A stretch of DNA of 64,000 nt from Tahibacter amnicola (GCF_025398735.1 NZ_CP104694.1:2815001-2879000); one strand, 5' to 3'; shown: positions 17,017-26,522, counted from the stretch's first letter. Made by a program: numbers and translations. Notes: generated from the sequence alone by a model not told the origin.

Positions 17017-17325
17017 TTATTTCTGTTTTTCTAGCTGGGCGCGTCGAATTTTTTCAGCGGTATCTTTAAGCTGCCATTCGTTTGTAATGCTCTCAAAGTC
17101 AATGTGCTGTGTCTTGCTAGCTTCGTGGATTGTTCTAAAGGCATTCTCGACCGTCTTGTCTAGAGCGGGATTAAAGCTGAGATTTTGATTTCTGGAAATT
17201 CTTTCAGCGCACACTTTGAAGCATGGCGGATTTGGTTCGAATGGATAATCCGTGCAATTGCAGTCCTGACTGTTCGAAATTGGCGTAACTAGAATTGCCA
17301 AGAAGAGCAGAATCATGCGGGGCAT
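17017..17325 (-). CDS. Small secreted cysteine-containing protein
   Basis: A 102-residue protein from ATG 17325 with a signal peptide (MPRMILLFLAILVTPISNS). The mature start QDCNCTDYPFEPNPPCFKVC has five cysteines in twenty residues, suggesting disulfides, followed by a charged helical part. The start codon lies 2 bp after the stop of the upstream membrane protein gene, so the two form an operon. Base composition is visibly poorer in GC than the rest of the window. No family recognised. Confidence 0.6.
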   Translation of the reverse strand: MPRMILLFLAILVTPISNSQDCNCTDYPFEPNPPCFKVCAERISRNQNLSFNPALDKTVENAFRTIHEASKTQHIDFESITNEWQLKDTAEKIRRAQLEKQK

Positions 17326-17327
17326 GG

Positions 17328-17717
17328 TTATTCCTGTGGAAGTTCGTCGGAAATAATCCAGTGGATAGTTGTGATCAATAGCCATATGGCAAATGAAAAC
17401 AAAGAGAACATTAGTGCGAACTTCTGGTCTGCGTAGAGGTTGTTGATGTCGGACGCTATTTGCTGGATGTTCTCCTTGCTAACCATGGTTGAAGCTAGTT
17501 GCTTGCCAGCAATGTCAGTGCCTAGTTTCAGTGTGTGGAATATGCCGACCCAGCCCGGTACGAAAAGTGCGTATGGGACTCGCCAAGCCAGGGTGGCGGG
17601 GCGCCGAATGGATGTGCTAACTAGCACCGCAACGCTACCGGCTGCCATCGCTAAGGCCCACGCAGATACTTGTGCAGAACTGTCAACCACGCCCTTTAGT
17701 ACCGTTGAATCGATCAC
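17328..17717 (-). CDS. Small membrane protein of unknown function
   Basis: A 129-residue protein with about three hydrophobic spans: SAWALAMAAGSVAVLVSTSI, RVPYALFVPGWVGIFHTLKL, and FALMFSLFSFAIWLLITTIHW. A helical soluble loop (SKENIQQIASDINNLYADQ) lies between the second and third. It is immediately upstream of, and 2 bp from, the secreted cysteine protein. The lower GC than neighbours suggests a recently acquired pair. No family recognised. Confidence 0.6.
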   Translation of the reverse strand: MIDSTVLKGVVDSSAQVSAWALAMAAGSVAVLVSTSIRRPATLAWRVPYALFVPGWVGIFHTLKLGTDIAGKQLASTMVSKENIQQIASDINNLYADQKFALMFSLFSFAIWLLITTIHWIISDELPQE

Positions 17718-17732
17718 ATAGCCACCCGTTGG

Positions 17733-20700
17733 TTAAGGTTTCTTTACTGGACTTACCGGCGAAGTGATGGTGCCTTTAAGTGGTTTGTCTGTTGCCGACC
17801 ACGGCTGACTATTTTGGATAGTCAGTCTTTCCATTTCCGCTTGGGTAAACGGCCTCGCCCCAATCCTCCCAAACACCGCAATCTGATTCCCCGTCTCATC
17901 CACAGCCCGATCCCGCTCCAACCCCCGCGACAACGCCAACGCCTCCCCCCCAATCTCCCGCCACCCAATCAACGCGGGCTTCGGCTCCGGACTAAACCCA
18001 TAAAACTTCGGCTGACTCTCCGGCGACGTCAGCTGCACCACTTTAATCCCATTATTGCCATCTGCAACATACGCAAAAAGGGATGCATTCGTCGTACCAA
18101 CAATCACGTCCCGCGCATCGCTGATCTTCCCGCCGGCATTGAACATCTGGTACAGCACCGGCTTCTCCGGCTTCGTGACGTCCACAATCGCCAGTCCCTC
18201 GGACCCGTTAGCAATGTAGGCATAGGTCCGCGCCACATGGAGCTTGTGCGCATCGGCCAGCGGCAGGAACGCTCCGGTCACCTCCTTGGCCCGGTCCGGC
18301 AGGGTGATATCCACCACGTGCAGCCCGTCCTTCGCCGTCACAAACAGGTACCGGAACTGCACCTGCGCGGCCCGGGCGCCGGCGATGGGCACCGTGGTCA
18401 CGTGCCTGGGGTGCAGAGGATCCGTCATGTCCACGATCACCACACCGGCGTCGGCCATCACATAGAACCAGGTACCCCCAATGGCCAGGTGCCGGGCGCC
18501 GGTAAGCACACCGCCTTCGTTCCAGGTCACGGCGCGCGTGAGCTGGTTGTTGCGTGGGTCCCCGTCGTGGAGGGTGTCGATATCAACGGCTATCAAACCT
18601 TCTTCGGCATCCGTCACAAAGGCATACCGATAGATGGGATGCATGGGCTGCTCTTGATTGGCCCCCTGCATGAGTTCGCTGACGCTGCGCGACGGGGCCA
18701 CGGGCTGGGTGGTGGCGAGCACCACGCAGGTGGCGTTTTTGGTGGGGATGCGGGTGTCCTGGCCCAGGGGTGAGAAGGGCGCGGTCACGATCTTGGCGGA
18801 GAAGCCCTTGTTGGCGACGCTGGCGACGTCGTAGACGCGCATGCCCTGGTCGCCTTCGGCGGTGTATAGGAATTCGCCGCGTAGCTGCAGGCATTGGGTG
18901 GTGCCGGCCTTGTGGGTTTCGGCGGTGGGCAGGCGCTGGTTGCGCTGCTGGTGCTGCTGGTACCAATCCGGGTAGGCGTATCTGTGCAGGTAGCTGCCGA
19001 TCACGGCCTGCGGTTCATCCCATTCGGTGACCTGCACGGCGCTGATGGCGCCGTCGCCGCCGACCCAGGCATTGAAGCCCACGAAATCGATGAACTTGGT
19101 GCCGAGCAGCAGCGTTTGGGCGAGCAGGGCGTTGTTGTCGTTGTCCTTGCTGATATGGCAGTCGGTGCAGGTCTTGGTTTCGGTCTTGCGCTCGGTGTGC
19201 GGGTAGTGGGGCGCGAAGGCCTGCGAGGAATAGCCGCTGGCGGCGATGGGCGGCTGCTGGATATAGATCTTCTCGCGGTTGATATTGGTGGACGACAGCA
19301 CCAGGGCCGAGGACGAGCGCACGGGGGCGATCTTGTGGTCCTTGATGCTGCCGTGCACGCCGAGGAAGAACATGTCGTCGCGGGCCACCTGGGGGTTGTA
19401 GGTGGCGAAGTTGCGGGTGAAGCCGCCTTCGTACTTGTGGCGTTCGGTCTTCCAGTTGGCCTGGATAGGCAGGTGGCAGCCGCCGCAGCTGGTGGTCCAG
19501 GAGGTGTGGCAGGTGTAGCAGAGCAGCTTGTCCTCGTTGTGGGCGCGCTCGCTCTTGGGCACGTCGGCGCCGTAGTTCTGCTTCACCACGTCACGCGAGA
19601 CGGTGTGCGCGCGGGTGGCTTTCTCGTTGTACTCGGGCGAAGCCGGGTTGGAGATGTTCTTGGTGAGCGACATCGTCCATTCGAGGCCTGGGGTGACGGC
19701 GGAGCGCTGGATCAATTTGTCGCCGACCCATTCAAAGCGCTTCTTGCCGTCGGGGTTGCGGATGAGCAGCAGGTCGCGGCCATGCCTGGACGCGGCGGGG
19801 CCGGAGGTGCGCAAGGTCGGGTACTTGTCGACGGTGCCGTGGCAATCCTGGCACTGGATCTCGACGGCGCCCATGACCTCGGCCTTGAGGTAGCCGTTGC
19901 CGTGGTTGTCCTGGGCGAAATGGCAGTCGACGCATTGCATGCCGACGTCGACATGGATCGACGACAGGTGCACGGCCTTCTTCCATTTGTCCGGATCGGT
20001 ATCGTCGATGGGCTGCTGCCTGGCATCGAGCAGGGTGCCCTTGCGATCGCGCGCGAAGATGCCGCGGAAATTCCAGCCGTGGCCGTGGTAGTCGGCGAAC
20101 TGGGTGTCCTTGAGCTGCGGGTTGAGGAGGGAGACGTCCTTGAGGAAATCGACATCGCGCCATTTGCCGCGAATGGCCGCCTCTTCGGGATTGCGGTCGA
20201 GGGTTTTGCGGGCTTCCTCGTCGCTGGGGTAGTGCTGTTTCTCCGGCCACATGAAAGGGGCATCGGATTCGTAATCCCACATGGTGTAGCCGAGCATGGT
20301 GTTGATGAACATGTTCGGCTGGTGCATGTGGCAGATCATGCATTGGCTGGTGGGGATCTGCCGGGTGAATTCGTGCTTGATCGGGTGGCCGGATTCGCCC
20401 TTGGGGATGGTGGGGTCGGCTTGTGCCGTTTGTCCCATATTGCCAAATTTGGCATGGATGGCCGAATGCCGCGGGTCGCGGTCGTTGGCGTAGATCACAT
20501 GGCAGGCGGAGCAGCCGGAGGAACGGAAATCGCCCGGGTTGTCGTTGGTGCCGAGGAACCAGGTGAAGGGGTCGTTCAAGCGGGTCTTGTGGATGTTGAG
20601 CACCGGGATGGCAACGCGATTGCCGGTGCCGGGGCCGCGGTTGGATTGCTTGAGATCGGGGCGGCCGGGTTCTTCGAGGCGTTGGATGTTGCCGGATTCG

Positions 20701-21641
20701 TTGGGCAGGCCGGTTTCCGGGAACAGCGTGCCGATATTGCGGCCGCCGCGTTCGAAGACGCGGAAGATGTCGGCTGGGGGTGTGGTTTCCCAGCTGGGGA
20801 GTGGGGAGATTTGCGGCAGGATGCCGCGCTTGTTCATGGCATCGTCGTTGGCGACGCCGTTCTTGACGGACGAAGGCAGCCCTTCGCGCGTGTAAGCCTC
20901 ACCGAGAATGCTGTGCTTGTAGGGGAGGATGCCGTTGTTGTAACTGGCGGCGCCCCAGAACATGGCGGCGTTGGCCATGAGGCTTTTTTCTGCCTGTTGG
21001 ATGAGGGGGAGGTGGCAGGCGCCGCAAGCTTCCCTTGCGATTCTTAGATCGCCGGGGTTGATGAATCGCGTGAACTCGGGCGATTCCTTTAGCAGGTGGG
21101 TGTAGCTGCGGGGTGGGTTGGCGCTGCTGGGCCAATTGCCTGGGTATCTTGGGAGGATGTGGGCTTTGTCCATGGCTTCCACGTAGCCCGTGGAGAAGCC
21201 GCGATCCACACGTGTTGCGTGTTCCTTGCCGTGTTCGGAATCGTGGGTGTCGTGGCCGTGTGCCGCTGGCGTCTCGGGGGCACTGGCGAAGACGGTAGGG
21301 TTGCCGCCGTGGCAGTCGGTGCAGCCGAGGACGACAGCCTCGGAGGCGTGCATGGTTTTGCGGTCGCTGGCGGTGTGGCAGCTGATGCAGCCGGCGCTTT
21401 TTTTGTTGGCGTCTTCCCATGTCTGGAACGCTGGCGCGTCTGGCGCGGTTACATAGGTTCGTTCGACGGGTTTTTCTTCGCTCGCATTTGAGATCGGGCA
21501 GATCAGTAGTGCGAAGAACGAGAAGAGGAGAGCGGACGAGCGTTTCGTCTGCCTTGCAGGCAGCCGACCTTCTTTGCTTTGCTTGCCCAAAGAAAAGAAG
21601 GCAAAAGAAAGGGCACCCCAGACGGGTCGGTCGCCGGCCAT
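17733..21641 (-). CDS. Secreted decaheme cytochrome c with C-terminal LVIVD repeats
   Basis: A very large c-type cytochrome. Ten CxxCH motifs are visible: CISCH, CTDCH, CGACH, CSACH, CMICH, CVDCH, CQDCH, CYTCH, CGGCH, CTDCH, spread over about residues 85-830. The remainder to residue about 1240 is a beta-propeller-like set of LVIVD repeats (VVIVDMTDPLHPRHV, LHVVDITLPDRAKEV, LAIVDVTKPEKPVLY). A hydrophobic secretion segment (SSALLFSFFALLICPISNA) precedes the first heme. The true start is unclear: coding sequence before about 21538 is repeat DNA, and ATG 21641 and TTG 21590 both lie in it. Longer upstream frames are rejected. It ends the multiheme locus and probably acts at the cell surface or in the periplasm with the beta-barrel encoded next to it. 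Confidence 0.88.
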   Translation of the reverse strand: MAGDRPVWGALSFAFFSLGKQSKEGRLPARQTKRSSALLFSFFALLICPISNASEEKPVERTYVTAPDAPAFQTWEDANKKSAGCISCHTASDRKTMHASEAVVLGCTDCHGGNPTVFASAPETPAAHGHDTHDSEHGKEHATRVDRGFSTGYVEAMDKAHILPRYPGNWPSSANPPRSYTHLLKESPEFTRFINPGDLRIAREACGACHLPLIQQAEKSLMANAAMFWGAASYNNGILPYKHSILGEAYTREGLPSSVKNGVANDDAMNKRGILPQISPLPSWETTPPADIFRVFERGGRNIGTLFPETGLPNESGNIQRLEEPGRPDLKQSNRGPGTGNRVAIPVLNIHKTRLNDPFTWFLGTNDNPGDFRSSGCSACHVIYANDRDPRHSAIHAKFGNMGQTAQADPTIPKGESGHPIKHEFTRQIPTSQCMICHMHQPNMFINTMLGYTMWDYESDAPFMWPEKQHYPSDEEARKTLDRNPEEAAIRGKWRDVDFLKDVSLLNPQLKDTQFADYHGHGWNFRGIFARDRKGTLLDARQQPIDDTDPDKWKKAVHLSSIHVDVGMQCVDCHFAQDNHGNGYLKAEVMGAVEIQCQDCHGTVDKYPTLRTSGPAASRHGRDLLLIRNPDGKKRFEWVGDKLIQRSAVTPGLEWTMSLTKNISNPASPEYNEKATRAHTVSRDVVKQNYGADVPKSERAHNEDKLLCYTCHTSWTTSCGGCHLPIQANWKTERHKYEGGFTRNFATYNPQVARDDMFFLGVHGSIKDHKIAPVRSSSALVLSSTNINREKIYIQQPPIAASGYSSQAFAPHYPHTERKTETKTCTDCHISKDNDNNALLAQTLLLGTKFIDFVGFNAWVGGDGAISAVQVTEWDEPQAVIGSYLHRYAYPDWYQQHQQRNQRLPTAETHKAGTTQCLQLRGEFLYTAEGDQGMRVYDVASVANKGFSAKIVTAPFSPLGQDTRIPTKNATCVVLATTQPVAPSRSVSELMQGANQEQPMHPIYRYAFVTDAEEGLIAVDIDTLHDGDPRNNQLTRAVTWNEGGVLTGARHLAIGGTWFYVMADAGVVIVDMTDPLHPRHVTTVPIAGARAAQVQFRYLFVTAKDGLHVVDITLPDRAKEVTGAFLPLADAHKLHVARTYAYIANGSEGLAIVDVTKPEKPVLYQMFNAGGKISDARDVIVGTTNASLFAYVADGNNGIKVVQLTSPESQPKFYGFSPEPKPALIGWREIGGEALALSRGLERDRAVDETGNQIAVFGRIGARPFTQAEMERLTIQNSQPWSATDKPLKGTITSPVSPVKKP

Positions 21642-21816
21642 CCATGGCCGGCGACTACGCGGCTTCCCTCCGGGGTTGGGTGAAGGGTCATCCTGACCCT
21701 GCACCCAACTCGCGCACATCCCTGTGCGCGACCCGCTGCGCGGGCTGGTCCTACGGGAATCCGCCGACCCTAATGGGGCCCCCTTGAAGAGCGGCGCGCA
21801 TCCTGCGCGCAGAAGC
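21538..21816 (+). repeat. Long structured repeat, copy A
   Basis: About 279 bp beginning GAGCGTTTCGTCTG and ending CGCGCAGAAGC. It contains nested inverted repeats, for example GTCGCCGGCC/GGCCGGCGAC around 21629-21657 and CGCGCATCC/CTGCGCGC near the right end. It matches copies B (22251-22528, inverted) and C (26850-27134). Its left edge abuts exactly the codons of the signal segment of the decaheme cytochrome. Confidence 0.9.
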
Positions 21817-22068
21817 GAGAGCAAGAGCGGGCTGCAGCAGATTCTTCGTAGCGTGTGCTCGCGGGACGCGAGCGCCCGATGGGCGGTGCGGTTTTCGGCG
21901 AGGTCTGATCGCGCGGTGCCCGTTGGGGACCACGCGTTACCGGTCCATTGTTCGATGACGTTAGCTAGCCAATGGCGTGGCGTCGTCATGAAAGCACCCT
22001 CGAAGTTGGAGCGATATGGATCGGCGTTAGTCGGGTTTCGATTGGCACGTTGCGACGCGCGAAAAGCC

Positions 22069-22189
22069 GTAGCCCGGAAAAGCGCAGCGCGTCCGGGGGA
22101 ATGACGGATTGCGATTGGGAAGTTGCGACGCTTTTCAAGCGTCGACGCAGGTTCACCCCGGATGACCTCTTCGGGGTGATCCGGGCTAC
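22069..22189. repeat. REPIN-like inverted repeat pair, copy 2
   Basis: Starts GTAGCCCGG and ends CCGGGCTAC, with internal CGTCCGGGGG and CACCCCGGATG arms. It sits between the long repeats A and B, in the gap between the decaheme and beta-barrel genes. Confidence 0.8.
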
Positions 22190-22250
22190 GGGGCCGGGCG
22201 ATGTCACCGGCTTGGCAGTCGGCGTTACCGATGAAGTGGCCGATGCCGTT

Positions 22251-22618
22251 GCTTCTGCGCGCAGGATGCGCGCTGCTTTGAAAGGGGGCCCCATTAGGGT
22301 CGGCGAGGCACTGGAGGAAAAGCCGCCGAAGGCGGGCGCGCACAGGGATGTGCGCGAGTTTGGTGCAGGGCCAGGATGGCCCTTCACCAAACCCCGGAGG
22401 TGACTCGCGCAGTGGTTGGCCATGGATGGCCAACCACCGACCCGCCTGGGGTGTGCTTTCTTTGGCCTACCTTTCTTTGCACAAGCAAAGAAAGGTAGGT
22501 CGGCTGCCCGAAGGGCAGACGAAACGCTTTGGCTGTTGCTTTCACCCCACGCCCAGGAATGCGAAAAGGACGCAGGTAGGTCGGCTGCCTGCAAGGCAGA
22601 CGAAACGCTCTTGCTCTG
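22251..22618 (-). repeat. Long structured repeat, copy B (inverted), with an extra end fragment
   Basis: 22251-22528 is the reverse complement of copy A, from GCTTCTGCGCGC to GGCAGACGAAACGC. A second fragment of the same end (GTAGGTCGGCTGCCTGCAAG onward) is repeated at about 22574-22618. A and B face each other across about 430 bp that contain a REPIN. Confidence 0.88.
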
Positions 22619-22663
22619 GTCGTTGATTGAAAACGACAGCGCCATCGCCGCGCTCCGGCAATT

Positions 22664-24478
22664 TCAAAACGTGAAGATGAAATTCCCCAACACCGAGTAA
22701 TACGTCGAATGCCGATCCCCATAGAGATCCTTGAACCCATCCCCCGGCAGCAGCGCTGCCCCTGACAACCGCAACACGATGTTCTGCGTCATGAACGGCC
22801 GCCAGATATAGGCGACGGAAACATCCGTTCCGATGGACCGGCCGATTCCGCCTTGATTGCGTGCGGTCTCCAGGATCTCGGTCTTGTCGAACCAGAGATG
22901 ATTGAGATTGCCCGAGAGCCGCGACTGTGGGGTGAGATCGAAGTCGGCGCCGATGCCGATCAAACGCAGGCCGGGATTGTCGAAATTGCTCTGCCCCAGT
23001 TCCTTGGACGAGCGAAGATTCGCCAGCAAGCCATTGCGCTGGGCCAGCGCCACGCCGCCGCCACCGATCAGCGGCACGTTCTGCCGAATCCAGTAACTCG
23101 TATCCGCCCCGGCGAAAATGGGGTTTTCGAAGATGGCGTCGTAACCGGTCGACTTATCGTCGAAGGCATCGTCATCGCCACTGGCATAGGCGAGGGAGCC
23201 GCGGACACGGATCCAGTCGAAGTCGCGCGAGACTTCCGCGGCGAAGAATCCGGCGCGGATATCCGTATCGCCCGCGATAAATGTTCCGGGCGATTGCCGC
23301 CCCACGGCCGCATAGGCGGAAACGGTGAGGTTCCAGCGGCCGAAGTGTCCGTCGCCGTTGTAGCCGACATAGCCGACGTCATAGGTGCGCGGGCGCTCGC
23401 CGCCCAGTGATGAGGGCCGCTGGATGAACCCGTTCGAATCAAAGAACGGCGTGTCTTCCCGATTGCGGTTGTAGACGGCGGTGACCTGCGAGGTGAAGCC
23501 GAGCTTTGGCCAATCCTGGCGGTACAGGTTGGCGATGAGAATGTCATCGTCACGCCAGCGGCGGGTGACGTCGTTGAGGCCGGAGTTCAGGTCTTTGTTG
23601 AGCCGACGGAACCAGGCGATGTTGTATTGCCAGCGGTTGTTGTCGCGGTTGCCGAAGAAGCGGATGCCGGGCTGGCTGTCCTGGAACAGAAAGCCACGGA
23701 AATCGGAATTGAAGGGCTGGATGCCGATGCGGAAGGAATCGAAGTCGTAGCGGGAAGAGACATCGCGCAGATGGTGATCCCAGAAGAGTTCCTGCACGCC
23801 GAGAAAGGCATCGTCGCGCGTGGTGCCGAGCGAGGGATCGATCTGCAGCGCGCGCACTTCTTCGGTGTGCACGCGGTTGTAGTTGAGCGCAAGCGTGGCG
23901 CGGTATTCGTTCTCGGGCGGTTTGAAGGTGGTGTTGCCGATGTAGTAGTCGGCGCTGAAGATCAGGGTCTGCGCGAGGATCAGCTGGTCGATATCGCCCA
24001 GAACATCGAGCGAGCCGGGGTTGGTTGTTGACTGCGGACCAACCGGCGTGGGGATCGAACGCGGCTCGACGATGGTATCGGCGATCAGCGTGAGACTGAG
24101 GAACTCGTCCTCGCCGCGAATGGGCTTGTCGCCTTTCAAGACGTTCTGGTTGTAGGGATCAAACCAGGGGTGCTTGAAACCCAGGCCTTCCATGATGCGC
24201 CAGCGATCGGGCACCGGCAGGAATTCGCCGGCCATGTCGACGGGTGCCGGGTCCACGGCGTCGGGGTTCTGCGGATCGGGCTCGCTGTAGGGTACGTAGG
24301 GATGCCCGGGGCGGCGACGCGGAATCTGCGAGTGGCGGGGATCGTAGGTGGGCGCGGGAAGCAGGCCCGTGAGCTCCATCCAGTGTGGCGTGATCGCCTG
24401 CGGCGCGGCGGCGTGGGACGGCGCCGCGGCAATCGCCAGCGCAAGCGCCGAGAGTGCCAATCCGGTGCTGGGCCTCAT
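22664..24478 (-). CDS. Outer-membrane beta-barrel protein of the multiheme locus
   Basis: A 604-residue protein with a signal peptide (MRPSTGLALSALALAIAAAP, cut after SHA) and an alternating aromatic pattern throughout, ending in LGNFIFTF, the C-terminal phenylalanine typical of outer-membrane barrels. Many strands read as amphipathic repeats, for example RWQYNIAWFRRLNKD, GRWNLTVSAYAAVG, WIRVRGSLAYASG. Its gene ends just before the repeat block leading to the decaheme gene, and its start is 2 bp from the stop of the GlcG-domain lipoprotein, so the two are co-transcribed. It could be the porin half of a porin-cytochrome conduit; this is inference, as it is not recognisably MtrB-like. Confidence 0.82.
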   Translation of the reverse strand: MRPSTGLALSALALAIAAAPSHAAAPQAITPHWMELTGLLPAPTYDPRHSQIPRRRPGHPYVPYSEPDPQNPDAVDPAPVDMAGEFLPVPDRWRIMEGLGFKHPWFDPYNQNVLKGDKPIRGEDEFLSLTLIADTIVEPRSIPTPVGPQSTTNPGSLDVLGDIDQLILAQTLIFSADYYIGNTTFKPPENEYRATLALNYNRVHTEEVRALQIDPSLGTTRDDAFLGVQELFWDHHLRDVSSRYDFDSFRIGIQPFNSDFRGFLFQDSQPGIRFFGNRDNNRWQYNIAWFRRLNKDLNSGLNDVTRRWRDDDILIANLYRQDWPKLGFTSQVTAVYNRNREDTPFFDSNGFIQRPSSLGGERPRTYDVGYVGYNGDGHFGRWNLTVSAYAAVGRQSPGTFIAGDTDIRAGFFAAEVSRDFDWIRVRGSLAYASGDDDAFDDKSTGYDAIFENPIFAGADTSYWIRQNVPLIGGGGVALAQRNGLLANLRSSKELGQSNFDNPGLRLIGIGADFDLTPQSRLSGNLNHLWFDKTEILETARNQGGIGRSIGTDVSVAYIWRPFMTQNIVLRLSGAALLPGDGFKDLYGDRHSTYYSVLGNFIFTF

Positions 24479-24479
24479 C

Positions 24480-26522
24480 TTATTTTCCCTCGCACACGTT
24501 GTCGTCGGTGGAGCCGATGAACGGGGCTTGCGGGCATTGCACGTAGCGCAGGCGGGCGGCGGCGGGTTCGAGGCGGTCGACGCGTTTTTCGCGGGGCGCG
24601 TTGCCGATGGAACCGTTGAGCCGGGCCGCGGCGTTATGGACGCCGAGGAAGCTGATCATGTCGTCCTGGTCGACGCCGTCGCCGGAGACGCCGATGGCGC
24701 CGACCAGAACGCTACCGCGATAGATCGGCACGCTGCCGGGGAAGATCTGGATGCCGTTGGCGGCGCGCGCGATGCCCGTGCAGTTCTGCGCGACGTCGCC
24801 GATCGGCATGGGGTTCCCGGGCGTGGGCGCAGGTACGAGAGGCGCGCCGTCGAGCGTGAGAGCGAGGCCGCGCTGGTTGAGGTAGAAGGCCAGGTGGCTG
24901 GCGACAGCGTTGTAGACGAGGTCGAGCTGGAGGCCATCCTGGAAAGGGCTCCAGCTGGCGAAATTCAGGCTGAGAGGGCCGGCGCGCGAACTGATGATGC
25001 CGTCGGGGTAGTAGGGCCGCGCCAGGTTGCCCACGGCGCGGTTGCTGAAGGCATTGCTGGTATCGGCCAGGGCCGTGGGCAGGCCGAGGAAGCTGCGCAG
25101 CTGGCCGACGCGGGCGGCGATGTCGCCTTGTCCCGTGGTGGAAAGGTTGACGGTGCCGTTGGGGAGATCGAGCGCCGCATTGAGGTAGCGGGCGTTGGCC
25201 GCGGCAGCGAGGTCAGCCGCGGTGGTGGCGGCGGAGAACAACAGTGCGGCGCGGGCTTTCTGCAGTGAAACATCCAGGCCGAAGACCGGCGCGTCGCGCG
25301 TGCGGGCGAGGGCGAGCACGGTGCCGTTGGTGTCAACGACGGAAATGCTGACCCGCGCGGGCGTCGAGAGCGGCCGGCGGATCTGCGCACGCGTCCGGTT
25401 GGCAATGCCCAGGGCTTCCTGCACGACGGTGCGGGCCTCGGTGGCGGTCAAACCGTTGGCGCCGTCGGTGCCGGCACGCGGGGCGTAGCGGTTGTTGCCG
25501 GCCCCATCGTCGAGGACGAAGGCGTCGAGGTTGGGGTAGTCGCCGGCATCGGGCCGGATGCCGGAGGCCGCTTGGCCGAAGGCGGTGCCGGCGAGCACGG
25601 TGCCGCCGAAATAGCCGGGCACTGCCATCATGGTGCCGTTGCCCTGGCTGGCCAGGCTGGGGGCCGTGGCCGGGTCGCGCGCGAGGTGGCTGAATTCCAC
25701 ATCGGTAAAACGGAAGGTCTTGCCATCGGCCGTGATGCGGTCGCCGCGCCGCTCGACGGGGGCCGCGTAGCCGAAGGTGCCGGCCAGGGCGATCAGTTCG
25801 TCGATATCGCGGTCGGTATCGCCAATGGAGGGATCGAGCGAATAGCGCTCATCCGCCAGCACGCCGATGCCGCCGACCGGCGCGCCGGCCTTGTAGAGCG
25901 GGAAGCCGCCGGGATCGGCCGACAGCCCCAGTGGCGACCGGTGCGGCCCCACGCCCACGCCGCTGGTGAAGCGGGTGGAGAGGTCGGAACAGGGCAACTG
26001 GGAGAACTGCACGCCGAACAGGGGCCCCGATGGCGCGTTGAATTCGCCCGGATTGAAGTGTTCCTGGACGATCTGGCTGGCGGTGCGGGTGCTGAAGGCA
26101 TTGCCTTCCGAGGACAGGTAGGCGCCCGTGACCGCCTTGGCGATGGCCGCCAGCTCCGGCGGCACTTCCAGGCCTTCCAGGCCACCCGTGACGCCGCGGC
26201 CGGAGGTGATGGGAATCGTGGCCCGTCGCTCGGGCATCCCATAGACGGCCAGCACGTTGCCGACCCGGTCGACCACGGCGATCACCGCGCGGCGGTTCTG
26301 GGCCTGGGCCTCCGCCGCCGCCTGGGCCACGATCTTCTCCACGTCGGCGGTGGTCAGGAACGACTGCGCCGTCGTGCAGGAACCGGTGCAGCCGGTATCG
26401 GTCGGCGTAGTGGTGTTCGGCGGCGCCGTGCCTACGGAGCTGGTGGAGTTGCTGCCCCCGCTGCAAGCGGCCAGAACCAGGCAGAGGCCAGCGAGCATCC
26501 CGCGAAACGGCGATCTCCCCAT
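24480..26522 (-). CDS. Lipoprotein with two GlcG/HbpS-type (haem-degrading family) domains
   Basis: A 680-residue lipoprotein: signal MGRSPFRGMLAGLCLVLAAC with lipobox LAAC, then a threonine/serine linker. The first GlcG/HbpS domain (about 55-250) starts LTTADVEKIVAQAAAEAQAQNRRAVIAVVDRVGNVLAVYGM. The second (about 345-640) has LTATEARTVVQEALGIANRTRAQIRRP, then VSISVVDTNGTVLALARTRDAPVFGLDVSLQKARAALLFS. A terminal GGIGVLAD/GAIGVSGDGVDQDD glycine motif closes each. The family includes heme-binding and corrinoid-related proteins. Placement next to a beta-barrel and a multiheme cytochrome makes a heme or redox role plausible. A duplicated arrangement on a lipid anchor is unusual. Confidence 0.85.
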   Translation of the reverse strand: MGRSPFRGMLAGLCLVLAACSGGSNSTSSVGTAPPNTTTPTDTGCTGSCTTAQSFLTTADVEKIVAQAAAEAQAQNRRAVIAVVDRVGNVLAVYGMPERRATIPITSGRGVTGGLEGLEVPPELAAIAKAVTGAYLSSEGNAFSTRTASQIVQEHFNPGEFNAPSGPLFGVQFSQLPCSDLSTRFTSGVGVGPHRSPLGLSADPGGFPLYKAGAPVGGIGVLADERYSLDPSIGDTDRDIDELIALAGTFGYAAPVERRGDRITADGKTFRFTDVEFSHLARDPATAPSLASQGNGTMMAVPGYFGGTVLAGTAFGQAASGIRPDAGDYPNLDAFVLDDGAGNNRYAPRAGTDGANGLTATEARTVVQEALGIANRTRAQIRRPLSTPARVSISVVDTNGTVLALARTRDAPVFGLDVSLQKARAALLFSAATTAADLAAAANARYLNAALDLPNGTVNLSTTGQGDIAARVGQLRSFLGLPTALADTSNAFSNRAVGNLARPYYPDGIISSRAGPLSLNFASWSPFQDGLQLDLVYNAVASHLAFYLNQRGLALTLDGAPLVPAPTPGNPMPIGDVAQNCTGIARAANGIQIFPGSVPIYRGSVLVGAIGVSGDGVDQDDMISFLGVHNAAARLNGSIGNAPREKRVDRLEPAAARLRYVQCPQAPFIGSTDDNVCEGK

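Noticed and set aside
19906-19920. GGTTGTCC string inside the decaheme gene
   Set aside because: It encodes DNH residues in a conserved CxxCH region, without palindrome or leader; counted as chance.
18894-21047. Long open frame of 717 codons on the plus strand
   Set aside because: It is the shadow of the decaheme cytochrome. The minus-strand frame shows ten CxxCH motifs and LVIVD repeats; the plus-strand frame is glycine/valine-rich with no motifs.
21642-22433. N-terminal extension of the decaheme cytochrome to 22433
   Set aside because: It is translated from repeats A and B and the REPIN, is proline/arginine-rich and would place the signal peptide in the middle of the protein.
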